DNA of 64,000 nt, taken from Patulibacter brassicae. Its GTDB lineage: Bacteria; Actinomycetota; Thermoleophilia; Solirubrobacterales; Solirubrobacteraceae. The DNA lies in the NCBI RefSeq assembly GCF_033949425.1, contig NZ_JAXAVX010000010.1:67288-131287 (forward strand), given 5' to 3'. The stretch's first letter is position 1. Each line of letters starts with the position of its first letter. Positions 36,975 through 45,321 of the stretch are shown here, piece by piece. The notes beneath the pieces were generated by a model that saw only the letters and a list, made by a program, of their open reading frames with translations, was not told where the DNA came from and did no database searches. A program made the translations under genes and the position numbers.

Positions 36975-37990
36975 GCGACCCGGGCGAGCACGACGAGCCG
37001 CGCCGGCGCGAGCGCCGCGCGCGTCCGCGGTCCGCGAGCGGGCCGCTGCGCGCGTGGGGCGCGCTGACGAGCGCCCAGCAGCGCACGGCGGTGGCGGCGA
37101 TCGTCGTCCTCATCAGCCTCCAGGCGCCGTGGTACACCGAGACGCTGACGCCGGTCGGCACGCGCCGGGCGACGATCACGGAGAACACGATCTCCGCCCT
37201 CGGCGCCTTCTCGTTCGTCGAGGCGGCGGTCCTGCTCGTCGGCGGCGCGGTGCTCGCGCTCACCTGGGGCCGGGCGACCGACCGGCGCTTCTCGCTCCCG
37301 TTCCCCGACGGCACGCTCGTGGTCGCGGCCGCCGGGTGGGTCGGGCTGCTCGTCGTGTACCGCCTCTTCGACCGCCCCGACACGGAGATCGTGGGACAGG
37401 TCAGTCGCTCCGTCGGGCTCTCGTGGGGGATCTTCGCGAGCCTCGCCGCCGTCGGGCTCCTGCTCGCGTGCGGGCTGGACCAGCGGCGCGCCGGGGCGCC
37501 GCGCCGCGGCCCGGTCCCCGAGCCGCGAGGCCCCCGCGTGGATCCGGCGACCGTCGTCGTCGGGCGCGAGGAGCGCCGCCGCAGCCGCCCCGCGACCCCG
37601 GAGCCCGAGACGCGCGTCGCGCGCCGCCGCGAGGTCGCCGAGGAGCGTCCGGCGCCCGACGCGGAGACCCGGGTGACGCGTCGGCGCGAGCGCACGACGA
37701 TGCCGGAGCCCGAGACCCGCGTCGCGCGCTCGCGCGGAGAGGAGCGACCCGCCGCCGGTACCGGCGAGCGCCCCGCGCGGTCCGACGACGGTGGCTGGGA
37801 GGTGCCGGACGCCGTCGTCGAGCGTCCCCGGCCCCGCCCGCCGGCCCCCGACGAGGAGCGGACGCGCGCGCTCGGGCGCTCCGAGGCCACGCGGCTGCTG
37901 CGCGAGTCCGGGATCGATGCCGACGACCCGCGTCCGGCGCGGCCCCGCCGGCCGTCCCACGGCGAGCCGCCGCGCGACGAGCGCGGCTGA
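36971..37990 (+). CDS. Membrane protein with ETRV repeat tail
   Basis: 339 residues. Basic N-terminus, then four transmembrane helices within about 38-175 (TAVAAIVVLISLQA, FVEAAVLLVGGAVLALTW, LVVAAAGWVGLLVVY, SWGIFASLAAVGLLLACGL). A long charged cytoplasmic tail has three copies of a (P)ExETRVxRxR element (about 209-258), then disordered Arg/Pro sequence. ATG overlaps the previous stop (ATGA). Function unknown. Confidence 0.7.
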   Translation: MSDPGEHDEPRRRERRARPRSASGPLRAWGALTSAQQRTAVAAIVVLISLQAPWYTETLTPVGTRRATITENTISALGAFSFVEAAVLLVGGAVLALTWGRATDRRFSLPFPDGTLVVAAAGWVGLLVVYRLFDRPDTEIVGQVSRSVGLSWGIFASLAAVGLLLACGLDQRRAGAPRRGPVPEPRGPRVDPATVVVGREERRRSRPATPEPETRVARRREVAEERPAPDAETRVTRRRERTTMPEPETRVARSRGEERPAAGTGERPARSDDGGWEVPDAVVERPRPRPPAPDEERTRALGRSEATRLLRESGIDADDPRPARPRRPSHGEPPRDERG

Positions 37991-37995
37991 GCGGC

Positions 37996-38307
37996 CTACG
38001 GCTGCTGGTCGCGCGCGTCCCGCTCGGCCTCGCGCCGCTCCCGCGACTCGCGCTGGGTCTCGTTCTGGGGCACCTCGGTGCCCCGCAGCGGGTCGGGAGC
38101 CGGGCCGGGGCTGTCGCGCCACGCCCCGAAGCCGCCGACGAGCATCCCGAACGTCGCGGCGAAGAGCAGCACGATGCCGGTGGCGACGGTCGCGCGCGAC
38201 CGGACGAGGTGCCCGAGCAGCACGATCGCCATCGCCACGCCCATCGCGACGACCACCACCGTGGCCGAGATGGCGGTCGCGAGCAGGCCGATCGGGGTCC
38301 CCTCCAC
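37996..38307 (-). CDS. Small membrane protein
   Basis: 103 residues from GTG. Two transmembrane helices (LLATAISATVVVVAMGVAMAI; ATVATGIVLLFAATFGMLVGG) and a charged C-terminal tail (ETQRESRERREAERDARDQ). Convergent with the ETRV-repeat protein gene, divergent from the MoxR gene. An upstream extension of the frame lacks membrane character. Function unknown. Confidence 0.6.
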   Translation of the reverse strand: MEGTPIGLLATAISATVVVVAMGVAMAIVLLGHLVRSRATVATGIVLLFAATFGMLVGGFGAWRDSPGPAPDPLRGTEVPQNETQRESRERREAERDARDQQP

Positions 38308-38365
38308 CGGCCCAGGATCCCACAGCGACCGCACGCCGGTCCGCGGGCCCGACCCGGGTCGCCCA

Positions 38366-38371
38366 TAGAAT
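38366..38371 (+). promoter_or_regulatory. -10 element of moxR-VWA-thi unit
   Basis: TAGAAT seven bases before the GTG at 38379; the clearest leaderless arrangement on the plus strand. Confidence 0.6.
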
Positions 38372-38378
38372 CGGGGTC

Positions 38379-39281
38379 GTGTCCGTGACTCCCGCATCCG
38401 TCGAGGAGCTCGACGCCGCGCTGCGCGGCGTCGGCTACCTGCCCGCCACGCGCACCTCGCTGGTCTCGCACCTCGCGATCCAGCTCGACAAGCCGGTGCT
38501 CGTCGAGGGCCCCGCCGGCGTCGGCAAGACGGAGCTCGCCAAGGCGCTCGCGAGCGTCCTGGACCGCGACCTGATCCGCCTGCAGTGCTACGAGGGCCTG
38601 GACGAGGCCAAGGCGCTGTACGAGTGGAACTACCGCAAGCAGCTGCTGCGGATCCAGGCCGAGCACGGCGCTCCGGCCGGAGCGCAGGAGGAGGGCGGCT
38701 GGGGCGACGTCCGCGACGACGTGTTCGGCGAGGAGTTCCTGCTGCGCCGGCCGCTCCTGCAGGCGATCGTCAGCGAGAAGCCCGTCGTGCTGCTGATCGA
38801 CGAGATCGACAAGACCGATCAGGAGTTCGAGGCGATGCTCCTCGAGCTGCTCTCGGACTTCCAGATCACGATCCCCGAGCTCGGCCGGGTCGCCGCGACG
38901 ACCCAGCCCGTCGTCCTGCTGACCTCGAACAACACCCGCGAGCTCACCGAGGCGCTGAAGCGGCGCTGCCTCTACCTGTGGCTCGACTACCCGGAGCTCG
39001 AGCACGAGCTGGAGATCGTCCGCTCGCGGGTCCCGGGCCTGTCGGCGACGGTGTCGCGCCGGCTCGTGGAGGTCGTCGGCGAGGTCCGCGACCTCGACCT
39101 GAAGAAGCCGCCGTCGATCGCCGAGTCGATCGACTGGGCGCGGACGCTGCTCCTGCTCGGCGCCGAGGACCTCGACCAACGGGTCTTCCGCGACACCCTG
39201 TCGGTGATCGTGAAGCACCGGACCGACCTCGACCTCGTCGCCGAGCGGGTGGGCGTGCGCCTGCCCGCCGCCGCGGACTGA
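38379..39281 (+). CDS. MoxR family AAA+ ATPase
   Basis: 300 residues from GTG. Walker A GPAGVGKT (44-51), Walker B VVLLIDEIDKTDQEFEAMLLELLSD region (about 128-150) and sensor 1 LTSNNTRELTEALKRRCLYLW. MoxR ATPases act as chaperones that mature partner enzymes together with a VWA protein, here the next gene 28 bases downstream. The pair resembles the CoxD/CoxE-type ATPase-VWA couples. No molybdoenzyme or other obvious client is nearby. Confidence 0.93.
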   Translation: MSVTPASVEELDAALRGVGYLPATRTSLVSHLAIQLDKPVLVEGPAGVGKTELAKALASVLDRDLIRLQCYEGLDEAKALYEWNYRKQLLRIQAEHGAPAGAQEEGGWGDVRDDVFGEEFLLRRPLLQAIVSEKPVVLLIDEIDKTDQEFEAMLLELLSDFQITIPELGRVAATTQPVVLLTSNNTRELTEALKRRCLYLWLDYPELEHELEIVRSRVPGLSATVSRRLVEVVGEVRDLDLKKPPSIAESIDWARTLLLLGAEDLDQRVFRDTLSVIVKHRTDLDLVAERVGVRLPAAAD

Positions 39282-39309
39282 CGCCGGGGCGCGGGAGGCG
39301 AGAGGCGGC

Positions 39310-40941
39310 ATGAGCAGCAGCGGCGCCGGTCCCTCCGGTCCCATCCACGGCCTGCGCTCCAGCGTCGGCGGCCTGGCGCCCGGCGACCGGCCGGGCATCG
39401 CCGCGGGGACCCCGGGCGCCGGCCGGGCGGCCGCCCACCAGGCGAGCGCCCGGAAGCTCCGCCAGGCGGCCATCCACGCCTCGGCCCCCGCCACCGGCGG
39501 GCTCGCCGGGCAGCTCGTCGCGTTCGGCGAGGAGCTGCGAGGCGAGGGGATGTCGGTCGGCACGAGCGAGCTGCTCGACGCGTTCGCCGCGCTCGACGCG
39601 ATCCCCTGGACCGCGCGCGAGCCGTTCCGCGAGACGCTCGCGGCGACGCTGGCGAAGTCGCCCGACGACCGCCGCGTCTTCGATCTCGTCTTCGACCGCT
39701 TCTTCTTCCGCGCCGGCGAGGCGGAGGCGCTGCGCCACCACGCGACCGACGCCGACCTGCGCGAGACCGCCCAGGACGGCGGGGACGCGGCGTCCGGCGA
39801 GGGCCCCGAGGAGGGCGAGGGCGCCGGCGGAGGCGGGGGCGAGCTCGACCTCGAGGCGCTGCGGGAGGCGATCGCCCGCGCGATCGCGACGGGCGACGAC
39901 GGCGGCGCGCTGACCGATCTCGCCCGCCTGGCGATCGCCGGCGTCGGCGGCCAGGTCCAGGGCTCCGGCGTCGTCGGCGTCGACGTCCAGCGGATCCGCC
40001 GTGCGCTGGACCTCAAGGCCGAGCCGAACCCCGACGCGCCGGAGGACGATCCGCGGCGCCAGGGCCTGCCCCGCGAGGGGATCCGCGCGTTCGAGCAGGC
40101 GCTGCGCCAGGAGCTCGAGCGCCGCCGGATCGAGCAGGTCGGCGAGCTGCCGCCCGCCCGGGCGCTGAACCAGATGGACCGGGCGCTGCCCAGCTCGCCC
40201 GGCCAGGACCTGTCGGAGGTCCACCGCGTCGTCCGGCAGCTCAAGCGGCGCCTGAACACCCAGGGCCACGAGCTCCGCGGCCGCCGGCGCAGGACCCAGG
40301 TGGACCTCCGCGCGACGCTGCGCGCGTCGCTGCAGACCGGCGGCGTGCCGGTCGACGTGAAGGAGAAGGCCATCCGGCCGCGGCGGCCGGAGATCTTCGT
40401 GCTCTGCGACGTGTCGACGTCGGTGACGAGCGCGTCGCTCTTCTTCCTCTCGGTGATGCACGCGCTGCACGACGCGTTCCGCAAGATGCGCTCGTTCGTC
40501 TTCGTCGAGCGGATCAGCGAGGTCACCGAGCTCTTCGAGCGCGAGCGGGAGTTCCAGGACGTCGCGCAGGCGATCGGGCGCGACGCCGGCGTCGCGGACG
40601 TCTCGGGCTACACGGACTACGGTCGCGTCTGGCGCGAGTTCCTCGAGCGGACCGAGGACGAGCTGCACCCCCGGGCGACGGTCATCGTCCTCGGCGATGC
40701 CCGGACGAACGGGCGCGAGCCGGCCGAGGCGGCGTTCGCGCGGATCGCCGAGCGGGCCGGCCGGACCTTCTGGCTGAACCCCGAGCCGCGGCTCTACTGG
40801 GACTACGGCGACTCGGTCATCAGCCGCTACGCGCCGTTCTGCCAGGTCCACGAGTGCTGGACCGCCGACCAGCTCGAGGCGTTCGTCGCGGCGCTCACGC
40901 GCGTCGGCCCGGTCGAGCCGCAGGCTCCCCCGCGGCGGTGA
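39310..40941 (+). CDS. VWA domain-containing CoxE-like protein
   Basis: 543 residues. N-terminal 70 residues disordered, then a helical region with an acidic-glycine stretch (about 155-180). The C-terminal VWA domain (about 355-530) has an intact MIDAS DVSTS (D367, S369, S371) and GDARTNGREP. Partner of the upstream MoxR ATPase; metal-dependent client binding is inferred. Its stop overlaps the GTG of the ABC ATPase gene (GTGA, 40938-40941). Confidence 0.9.
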   Translation: MSSSGAGPSGPIHGLRSSVGGLAPGDRPGIAAGTPGAGRAAAHQASARKLRQAAIHASAPATGGLAGQLVAFGEELRGEGMSVGTSELLDAFAALDAIPWTAREPFRETLAATLAKSPDDRRVFDLVFDRFFFRAGEAEALRHHATDADLRETAQDGGDAASGEGPEEGEGAGGGGGELDLEALREAIARAIATGDDGGALTDLARLAIAGVGGQVQGSGVVGVDVQRIRRALDLKAEPNPDAPEDDPRRQGLPREGIRAFEQALRQELERRRIEQVGELPPARALNQMDRALPSSPGQDLSEVHRVVRQLKRRLNTQGHELRGRRRRTQVDLRATLRASLQTGGVPVDVKEKAIRPRRPEIFVLCDVSTSVTSASLFFLSVMHALHDAFRKMRSFVFVERISEVTELFEREREFQDVAQAIGRDAGVADVSGYTDYGRVWREFLERTEDELHPRATVIVLGDARTNGREPAEAAFARIAERAGRTFWLNPEPRLYWDYGDSVISRYAPFCQVHECWTADQLEAFVAALTRVGPVEPQAPPRR

Positions 40942-41678
40942 GCACCGCGGCGCTGACCGCGCGCGGCCTGCGCCACGCGTTCGGCCCGCTGCCGGTGCTC
41001 GACGGCATCGACCTCGACGTCGCCGACGGCGAGGTCGTGGCGCTCGTCGGCCCGTCCGGGTGCGGCAAGTCGACGCTGCTGGAGCTCGCGTGCGGGCTCC
41101 AGCAGCCCGACGGCGGGTCGATCGACGCCCGCCCCGCGGGGCTCATGCCCCAGCGGGACCTCCTGCTGCCCTGGCTCGACGCCCGGGACAACGTCGCCCT
41201 GCCGCTGCGCGTGGCGGGGACGGCGCGCCGCGAGGCCCGCGCGACCGCGCAGGGGCTGCTCGATCACGTCGGGCTCGGCGCGTTCGCCCGCAGCGCGCCG
41301 GACGCGCTGTCGGGCGGCATGCGCCAGCGGGTGTCGTTCCTGCGCGCGGTGGCGGGCGACCGCGACCTGCTCTGCCTCGACGAGCCGTTCGGCGCGCTGG
41401 ACGCGATCACCCGCGAGGCGCTGCGCCACTGGCTCGCCGACCGCCTGGCGGAGCGGTCGCGCAGCGTCCTGCTCGTCACCCACGACGTCGAGGAGGCCGC
41501 GCTGCTGGCCGAGCGCGTCGTCGTGCTCTCGCCGCGTCCCGCCCGGGTGACCGCGACCGTCGCGATCGACGCCGGGCCGGCCCGGGACCGCACGGCGACC
41601 GACGCGGCGATCGTGGCGGCGCGCCGCACGATCCACGAGGCGCTGCAGACCGCGATCGCCGCCGGGGCGCCCGCGTGA
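40938..41678 (+). CDS. ABC transporter ATP-binding protein (ThiZ-like)
   Basis: 246 residues. Walker A GPSGCGKST, Q-loop LMPQRDLLLPW, signature LSGGMRQR, Walker B LLCLDEPFGALD and H-loop LLVTHDVEEAA. Belongs to the nitrate/taurine/thiamine-precursor subfamily. Together with the permease and the NMT1/THI5-type binding protein it forms a likely thiamine-pyrimidine importer. GTG overlaps the stop of the VWA gene. Confidence 0.92.
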   Translation: MSTAALTARGLRHAFGPLPVLDGIDLDVADGEVVALVGPSGCGKSTLLELACGLQQPDGGSIDARPAGLMPQRDLLLPWLDARDNVALPLRVAGTARREARATAQGLLDHVGLGAFARSAPDALSGGMRQRVSFLRAVAGDRDLLCLDEPFGALDAITREALRHWLADRLAERSRSVLLVTHDVEEAALLAERVVVLSPRPARVTATVAIDAGPARDRTATDAAIVAARRTIHEALQTAIAAGAPA

Positions 41679-42526
41679 GCGCCCCGGCTCCCGACCCGGT
41701 CCCCGGCGCACGGGCGTCGCGACGCGCGCGGCGCGCGTCCGGCAGCGCCCTGCCGCTCGCCGTGCGGATCGCGCTCGGCCTGCTCGGGCCCCTCGTCGTC
41801 CTCGGGGCGTGGGAGGCGTACTGCCGGCTCGCGGACGTCGACGACCTGCTGCTGCCGCCGCCCAGCCAGGTCGGCACGGCGCTGGTCGACGACCGGTCGA
41901 TCCTCTGGGACGCGTTCCGCGTCACGGGCCAGGAGATCGCGCTCGGCCTTCTCGCGGCGCTCGCCGTCGGCGCCCTGCTGGCCCTCGCGATGCACCTCTC
42001 GCGGGTCGTCCGGGCGCTGCTGGGTCCGCTCGTCGTCGGCTCGCAGGCGATCCCGCTGCCGGTGCTGGCGCCGATCCTCGTCTTCTGGCTCGGCTTCGGC
42101 GTCGCGCCGAAGGTCGCCATCGTCGCGATCATCTGCTTCTTCCCGATCACCGTCGCGACCCTCGACGCGCTGGACCGGGTCGACCCCGCCTACGCCCGCC
42201 TCCTGCGCACGATGGGCGCCTCGCGCCTGCAGCGCCTGCGGTGGGTCGAGCTGCCCGCCGCCCTGCCGGCCGCGCTCTCGGGCGCGAAGGTCTCCGTGGC
42301 GATCGCCGCGATCGCGGCGGTCTTCGCCGAGTACGCCGGCAGCGAGGAGGGACACGGCGGGCTGGGCCGCACGATCCAGTCCGCGCAGTCGAACCTCGCC
42401 ACCGACCGGGCGCTCGCCGCGGTCGCGATCCTCGCCGCGTTCGCGGTGCTGACGACCGGAGCGCTCGCCGCCGCGCAGCGCTTCCTGGCACCCTGGGCGC
42501 ATCGCGGATCGGACGGTGCCCGGTGA
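41675..42526 (+). CDS. ABC transporter permease (ThiX-like)
   Basis: 283 residues from GTG. Six predicted membrane helices after a basic N-terminus, with the EAA-type cytoplasmic loop GASRLQRLRWVELPAALPA that docks the ATPase. BPD_transp_1 family as in SsuC/TauC/ThiX. GTG overlaps the stop of the ATPase gene (41675-41678). The next gene follows after 70 bases. Confidence 0.9.
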   Translation: MSAPAPDPVPGARASRRARRASGSALPLAVRIALGLLGPLVVLGAWEAYCRLADVDDLLLPPPSQVGTALVDDRSILWDAFRVTGQEIALGLLAALAVGALLALAMHLSRVVRALLGPLVVGSQAIPLPVLAPILVFWLGFGVAPKVAIVAIICFFPITVATLDALDRVDPAYARLLRTMGASRLQRLRWVELPAALPAALSGAKVSVAIAAIAAVFAEYAGSEEGHGGLGRTIQSAQSNLATDRALAAVAILAAFAVLTTGALAAAQRFLAPWAHRGSDGAR

Positions 42527-42596
42527 CCCGGCGCCCGCTCACCCCGCACGCGCAACGCTTCCCGGTGGCCCACGCCGCCCGACCCGGAGACGCTCG

Positions 42597-43691
42597 ATGA
42601 CCCGACGACCGCTCTTGCTGACCTGCGCCCTGCTGGCCGCGCTGCTGCTCACCGCCTGCGGCGAGAAGCCGGAGGACCTCTCCGACGAGCGGCCGCCGAC
42701 GACCCGCCTCTCGGTGCTCCTGGACTACCTGCCCAACGCGAACCACGCCGGGATCTACCAGGCGCGCGAGAGCGGGGGCTTCGCGAAGGCCGGCCTCGAC
42801 GTCGACCTGCGGACCCCGAGCGACCCGGCCACGGTCCTCAACCAGCTGACCGCCGGCAAGGTCGACCTGGCGATCACCTACGAGCCCGAGGTGCTGCTCG
42901 CGCAGGCCGCCGGCAAGGACGTCACGGCGGTCGCCGCGATCGTCACGAAGCCGCTGACGTCGCTCATCAGCCTGCCGAAGGCGAAGATCTCCAAGCCCGC
43001 GGACCTGCGCGGGAAGACCGTCGGTACCGCCGGGATCCCCTACCAGACCGCCTACCTGCGCACGATCCTGCGGGAGGCGGGCGTCGACCCGTCCGACGTC
43101 AAGCAGGTGAACGTCGGCTTCAACCTCAACCGGGCGCTCGTCTCCGGCCGCGTCGACGCCACGCTGGGCGCGTACTGGAACTACGAGGGGCTCGAGCTGG
43201 AGCGCGCCGACCGCAAGCCGGTCGTCGTGCCGGTCGACGAGCTCGGCGTGCCGCGCTACGACGAGCTCGTGCTCGTCGCGCGCAGCCGGACGCTGGCCGA
43301 GAAGGAGTCCGGCGTGCGCCGGTTCGTGCGGGCGCTCGCCAACGGCTACGAGGCGGTCCGGCGCGACCCCGCCGTGGGCACCGAGGCGCTCGTGAAGGCC
43401 AACCCCGACCTCGACCGCGGCCTGCAGGGCGCGGCGATCCGCCGGACCGTCCGCGAGGGCGCGTTCTTCCCCGCCGAGCCGCGCCGCCCGTGGGGCTGGC
43501 TCAGCACGGACGACTGGGCCGACTACGGCCAGTGGATGGTCGACAACGCGCTGCTCACCCGCCCGATCCCGCTGGACAACGTCGTGACGACCGACTTCCT
43601 GCCCGGCGAGGGCGCGGGCGGCGAGGGCCGCAAGAGCCCGAGCGGCGCGGAGCGCCCGTCGCAGGTCCCCGAGGGCGTCCGGGGGCCGTAG
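42597..43691 (+). CDS. ABC transporter substrate-binding lipoprotein (ThiY-like, NMT1/THI5 family)
   Basis: 364 residues. Lipobox LLTAC with C21. The family signature LDYLPNANHAGIYQARESGG (about 41-60) and the following GLDVDLRTPSDP match proteins that bind hydroxymethylpyrimidine or formylaminopyrimidine thiamine precursors. Mid-protein GKTVGTAGIPYQTAYLRTIL is the hinge region of the periplasmic-binding fold. The last 35 residues are disordered. GGAGA lies eight bases before the ATG. No TPP riboswitch was recognised upstream of any gene in the unit. Confidence 0.88.
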   Translation: MTRRPLLLTCALLAALLLTACGEKPEDLSDERPPTTRLSVLLDYLPNANHAGIYQARESGGFAKAGLDVDLRTPSDPATVLNQLTAGKVDLAITYEPEVLLAQAAGKDVTAVAAIVTKPLTSLISLPKAKISKPADLRGKTVGTAGIPYQTAYLRTILREAGVDPSDVKQVNVGFNLNRALVSGRVDATLGAYWNYEGLELERADRKPVVVPVDELGVPRYDELVLVARSRTLAEKESGVRRFVRALANGYEAVRRDPAVGTEALVKANPDLDRGLQGAAIRRTVREGAFFPAEPRRPWGWLSTDDWADYGQWMVDNALLTRPIPLDNVVTTDFLPGEGAGGEGRKSPSGAERPSQVPEGVRGP

Positions 43692-43768
43692 GCGCCGCGG
43701 AGTCCCGCACCGGGCTCGGGGTCCGACGGTCCCACCGCCGGGGCGGCGTGTGCCGCCGCCCCTGGCGC

Positions 43769-43774
43769 TAGCCT
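43769..43774 (+). promoter_or_regulatory. -10 element of small hypothetical gene
   Basis: TAGCCT ten bases before the ATG at 43785. Confidence 0.35.
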
Positions 43775-43784
43775 CGGGGGCGTC

Positions 43785-44108
43785 ATGTCCTGGTCGCCTC
43801 CCGAGCCCGACCTCGACCTCCGCGCGGTGGCGGCGGAGGCGGTGCCCAGCGAGCTCGTCGACGGCGAGCTCATCGCCGTCGAGGCGACCGCCCGCGAGCT
43901 CGAGCCGCGCCGCTCGGCGAAGGCCGTCGCCGTCCAGGCGGCCGCCGTGGCGACGACCGGCTTCGTCGCCGGCGCGATCGCCACCGCGGTCGTCGCGCAC
44001 CGCAGCGCCGCCGCGCGGCGCCGCCCGGCGCTCCCGCGCGGCGTCGAGGTGCTCGACACCCAGCGCTTCGTCGTCGACGTCCATCGCGTGCGCGTCCGCG
44101 CGCGCTGA
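43785..44108 (+). CDS. Small hypothetical protein with one membrane helix
   Basis: 107 residues. Acidic N-terminal half, one hydrophobic segment (AVAVQAAAVATTGFVAGAIATAVV, about 46-70) and a basic C-terminus. No family recognised. Its stop is five bases before the GTG of the glycosylase gene, so the two may be co-transcribed. Confidence 0.55.
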   Translation: MSWSPPEPDLDLRAVAAEAVPSELVDGELIAVEATARELEPRRSAKAVAVQAAAVATTGFVAGAIATAVVAHRSAAARRRPALPRGVEVLDTQRFVVDVHRVRVRAR

Positions 44109-44113
44109 GCGCG

Positions 44114-45319
44114 GTGCCCGGTCGTCCGGTCGCGACCGGTCCGGCGGAGCGCCGGATCGTCGTCGCGCCCGTCGGTCCCTACCGCCTGCCCGGGGGCTCG
44201 CCCGAGGGGCAGCAGCGCCGCGAGGGCGGGATCGTGCGGCGCGTGGAGCGCGTCGACGGTCGTCTCGTCCTCCTGCGCGCGGCGCTGCGGGCCGACGGCC
44301 GCCTCGCGCTCGGCGCCACCGCCGCCGAGCCCTCGGGGGACGACGCGGCCCTCCTCGACCGCGCGCTGACGCGCTGGCGGCGGATCCTCGCCTGCGACGA
44401 GGACCTGCGCCCGTTCCTCGCCGCCCACCGCGGCGACGCGCTGATCGGCCCGTCGCTGCGCGACCGGCCGTGGCTGCGGCCGAGCCGGCGCGGGTCGCTC
44501 TTCGAGGCGCTGGTCTGCGCGGTGTGCGAGCAGCTCATCGCGTTCGAGGACGCCGTGCGGATCGAGCGCCGGATCGCGTGGCGCCACGGCGCCGCGCTGG
44601 GGCTCGACGCGCGCGACGGGGTCATCGGGCTGGAGCGCGGCTCCGGCGCGGCGGGACGGCTGCGGCGACGGGGCGCCCGGCGGGTGCTCTGGGCGCTGCC
44701 GAGCGCCGAGGAGGTCGCCGCGCGGCTCGTCCCCGCCCACTTCGAGGCGTGCGGCCTGGCCCCCGCGCGGGCGCAGGCGCTGCACCGCGCGGCCCGCGAG
44801 CTCGCCGCCGGGCGGCTGGACCCGCACGGCCGCGGCGCGGCGGCGGCCGTCCCCCACGCCGGCCTCGACCGGGACGGCGAGCGGGTGCTGGGCCGCCTCG
44901 ACGCGATCCCGGAGATCGGCTCCTGGACGCTCGCGCTCGTGGCCACCCAGGTCCTCGGACGCCTCGACCGGCCCCCGTCCGGCGACCTGAACCTCGTCAA
45001 GGCCCTCGGGCGGATGCGCACCGGCGACCCGCGCGCCCGGGCGACGGAGGCCGAGGTCGACGCGCTGCTGGCCCGCTACGCGCCGTGGGGAGCGCTCGCC
45101 GCCGCGCACGTCATGGCCACCCGGGGCGAGGCCCTGCCGCGAGAGCGGGACCTGCCGCAGGCCACGACGCCCGCCCCCGCCCGGCCGGCGCCCGTGGCGG
45201 CGCCGGCCCCGGCCGGCCCGCTCGCCGTCCGGGTGCTCGCCCCGGCGCGGCGCCGGGCCGGCGCCCCGGCGCCGGCGACCGACGTCGAGCCGCTGGCCCC
45301 GCGCCCCGTCGCGGCGTAG
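44114..45319 (+). CDS. DNA-3-methyladenine glycosylase-like (HhH-GPD) protein
   Basis: 401 residues from GTG. AlkA-type layout: N-terminal domain, then the helix-hairpin-helix GPD fold. Visible are FEALVCAVCEQLIAFEDAVRI, the HhH LDAIPEIGSWTLALVATQVLG and the catalytic Asp in PPSGDLNLVKAL. Removes alkylated bases in base-excision repair; exact substrate unknown. The last 75 residues are an Ala/Pro-rich tail absent from the family. Convergent with the first GNAT gene, two bases apart. Confidence 0.82.
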   Translation: MPGRPVATGPAERRIVVAPVGPYRLPGGSPEGQQRREGGIVRRVERVDGRLVLLRAALRADGRLALGATAAEPSGDDAALLDRALTRWRRILACDEDLRPFLAAHRGDALIGPSLRDRPWLRPSRRGSLFEALVCAVCEQLIAFEDAVRIERRIAWRHGAALGLDARDGVIGLERGSGAAGRLRRRGARRVLWALPSAEEVAARLVPAHFEACGLAPARAQALHRAARELAAGRLDPHGRGAAAAVPHAGLDRDGERVLGRLDAIPEIGSWTLALVATQVLGRLDRPPSGDLNLVKALGRMRTGDPRARATEAEVDALLARYAPWGALAAAHVMATRGEALPRERDLPQATTPAPARPAPVAAPAPAGPLAVRVLAPARRRAGAPAPATDVEPLAPRPVAA

Positions 45320-45321
45320 GC

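Noticed and set aside
40921..42600. TPP riboswitch for the thiamine-precursor transporter
   Set aside because: Gene overlaps leave no room and no CTGAGA/ACCTGA-type aptamer core was seen before moxR or before the binding-protein gene.
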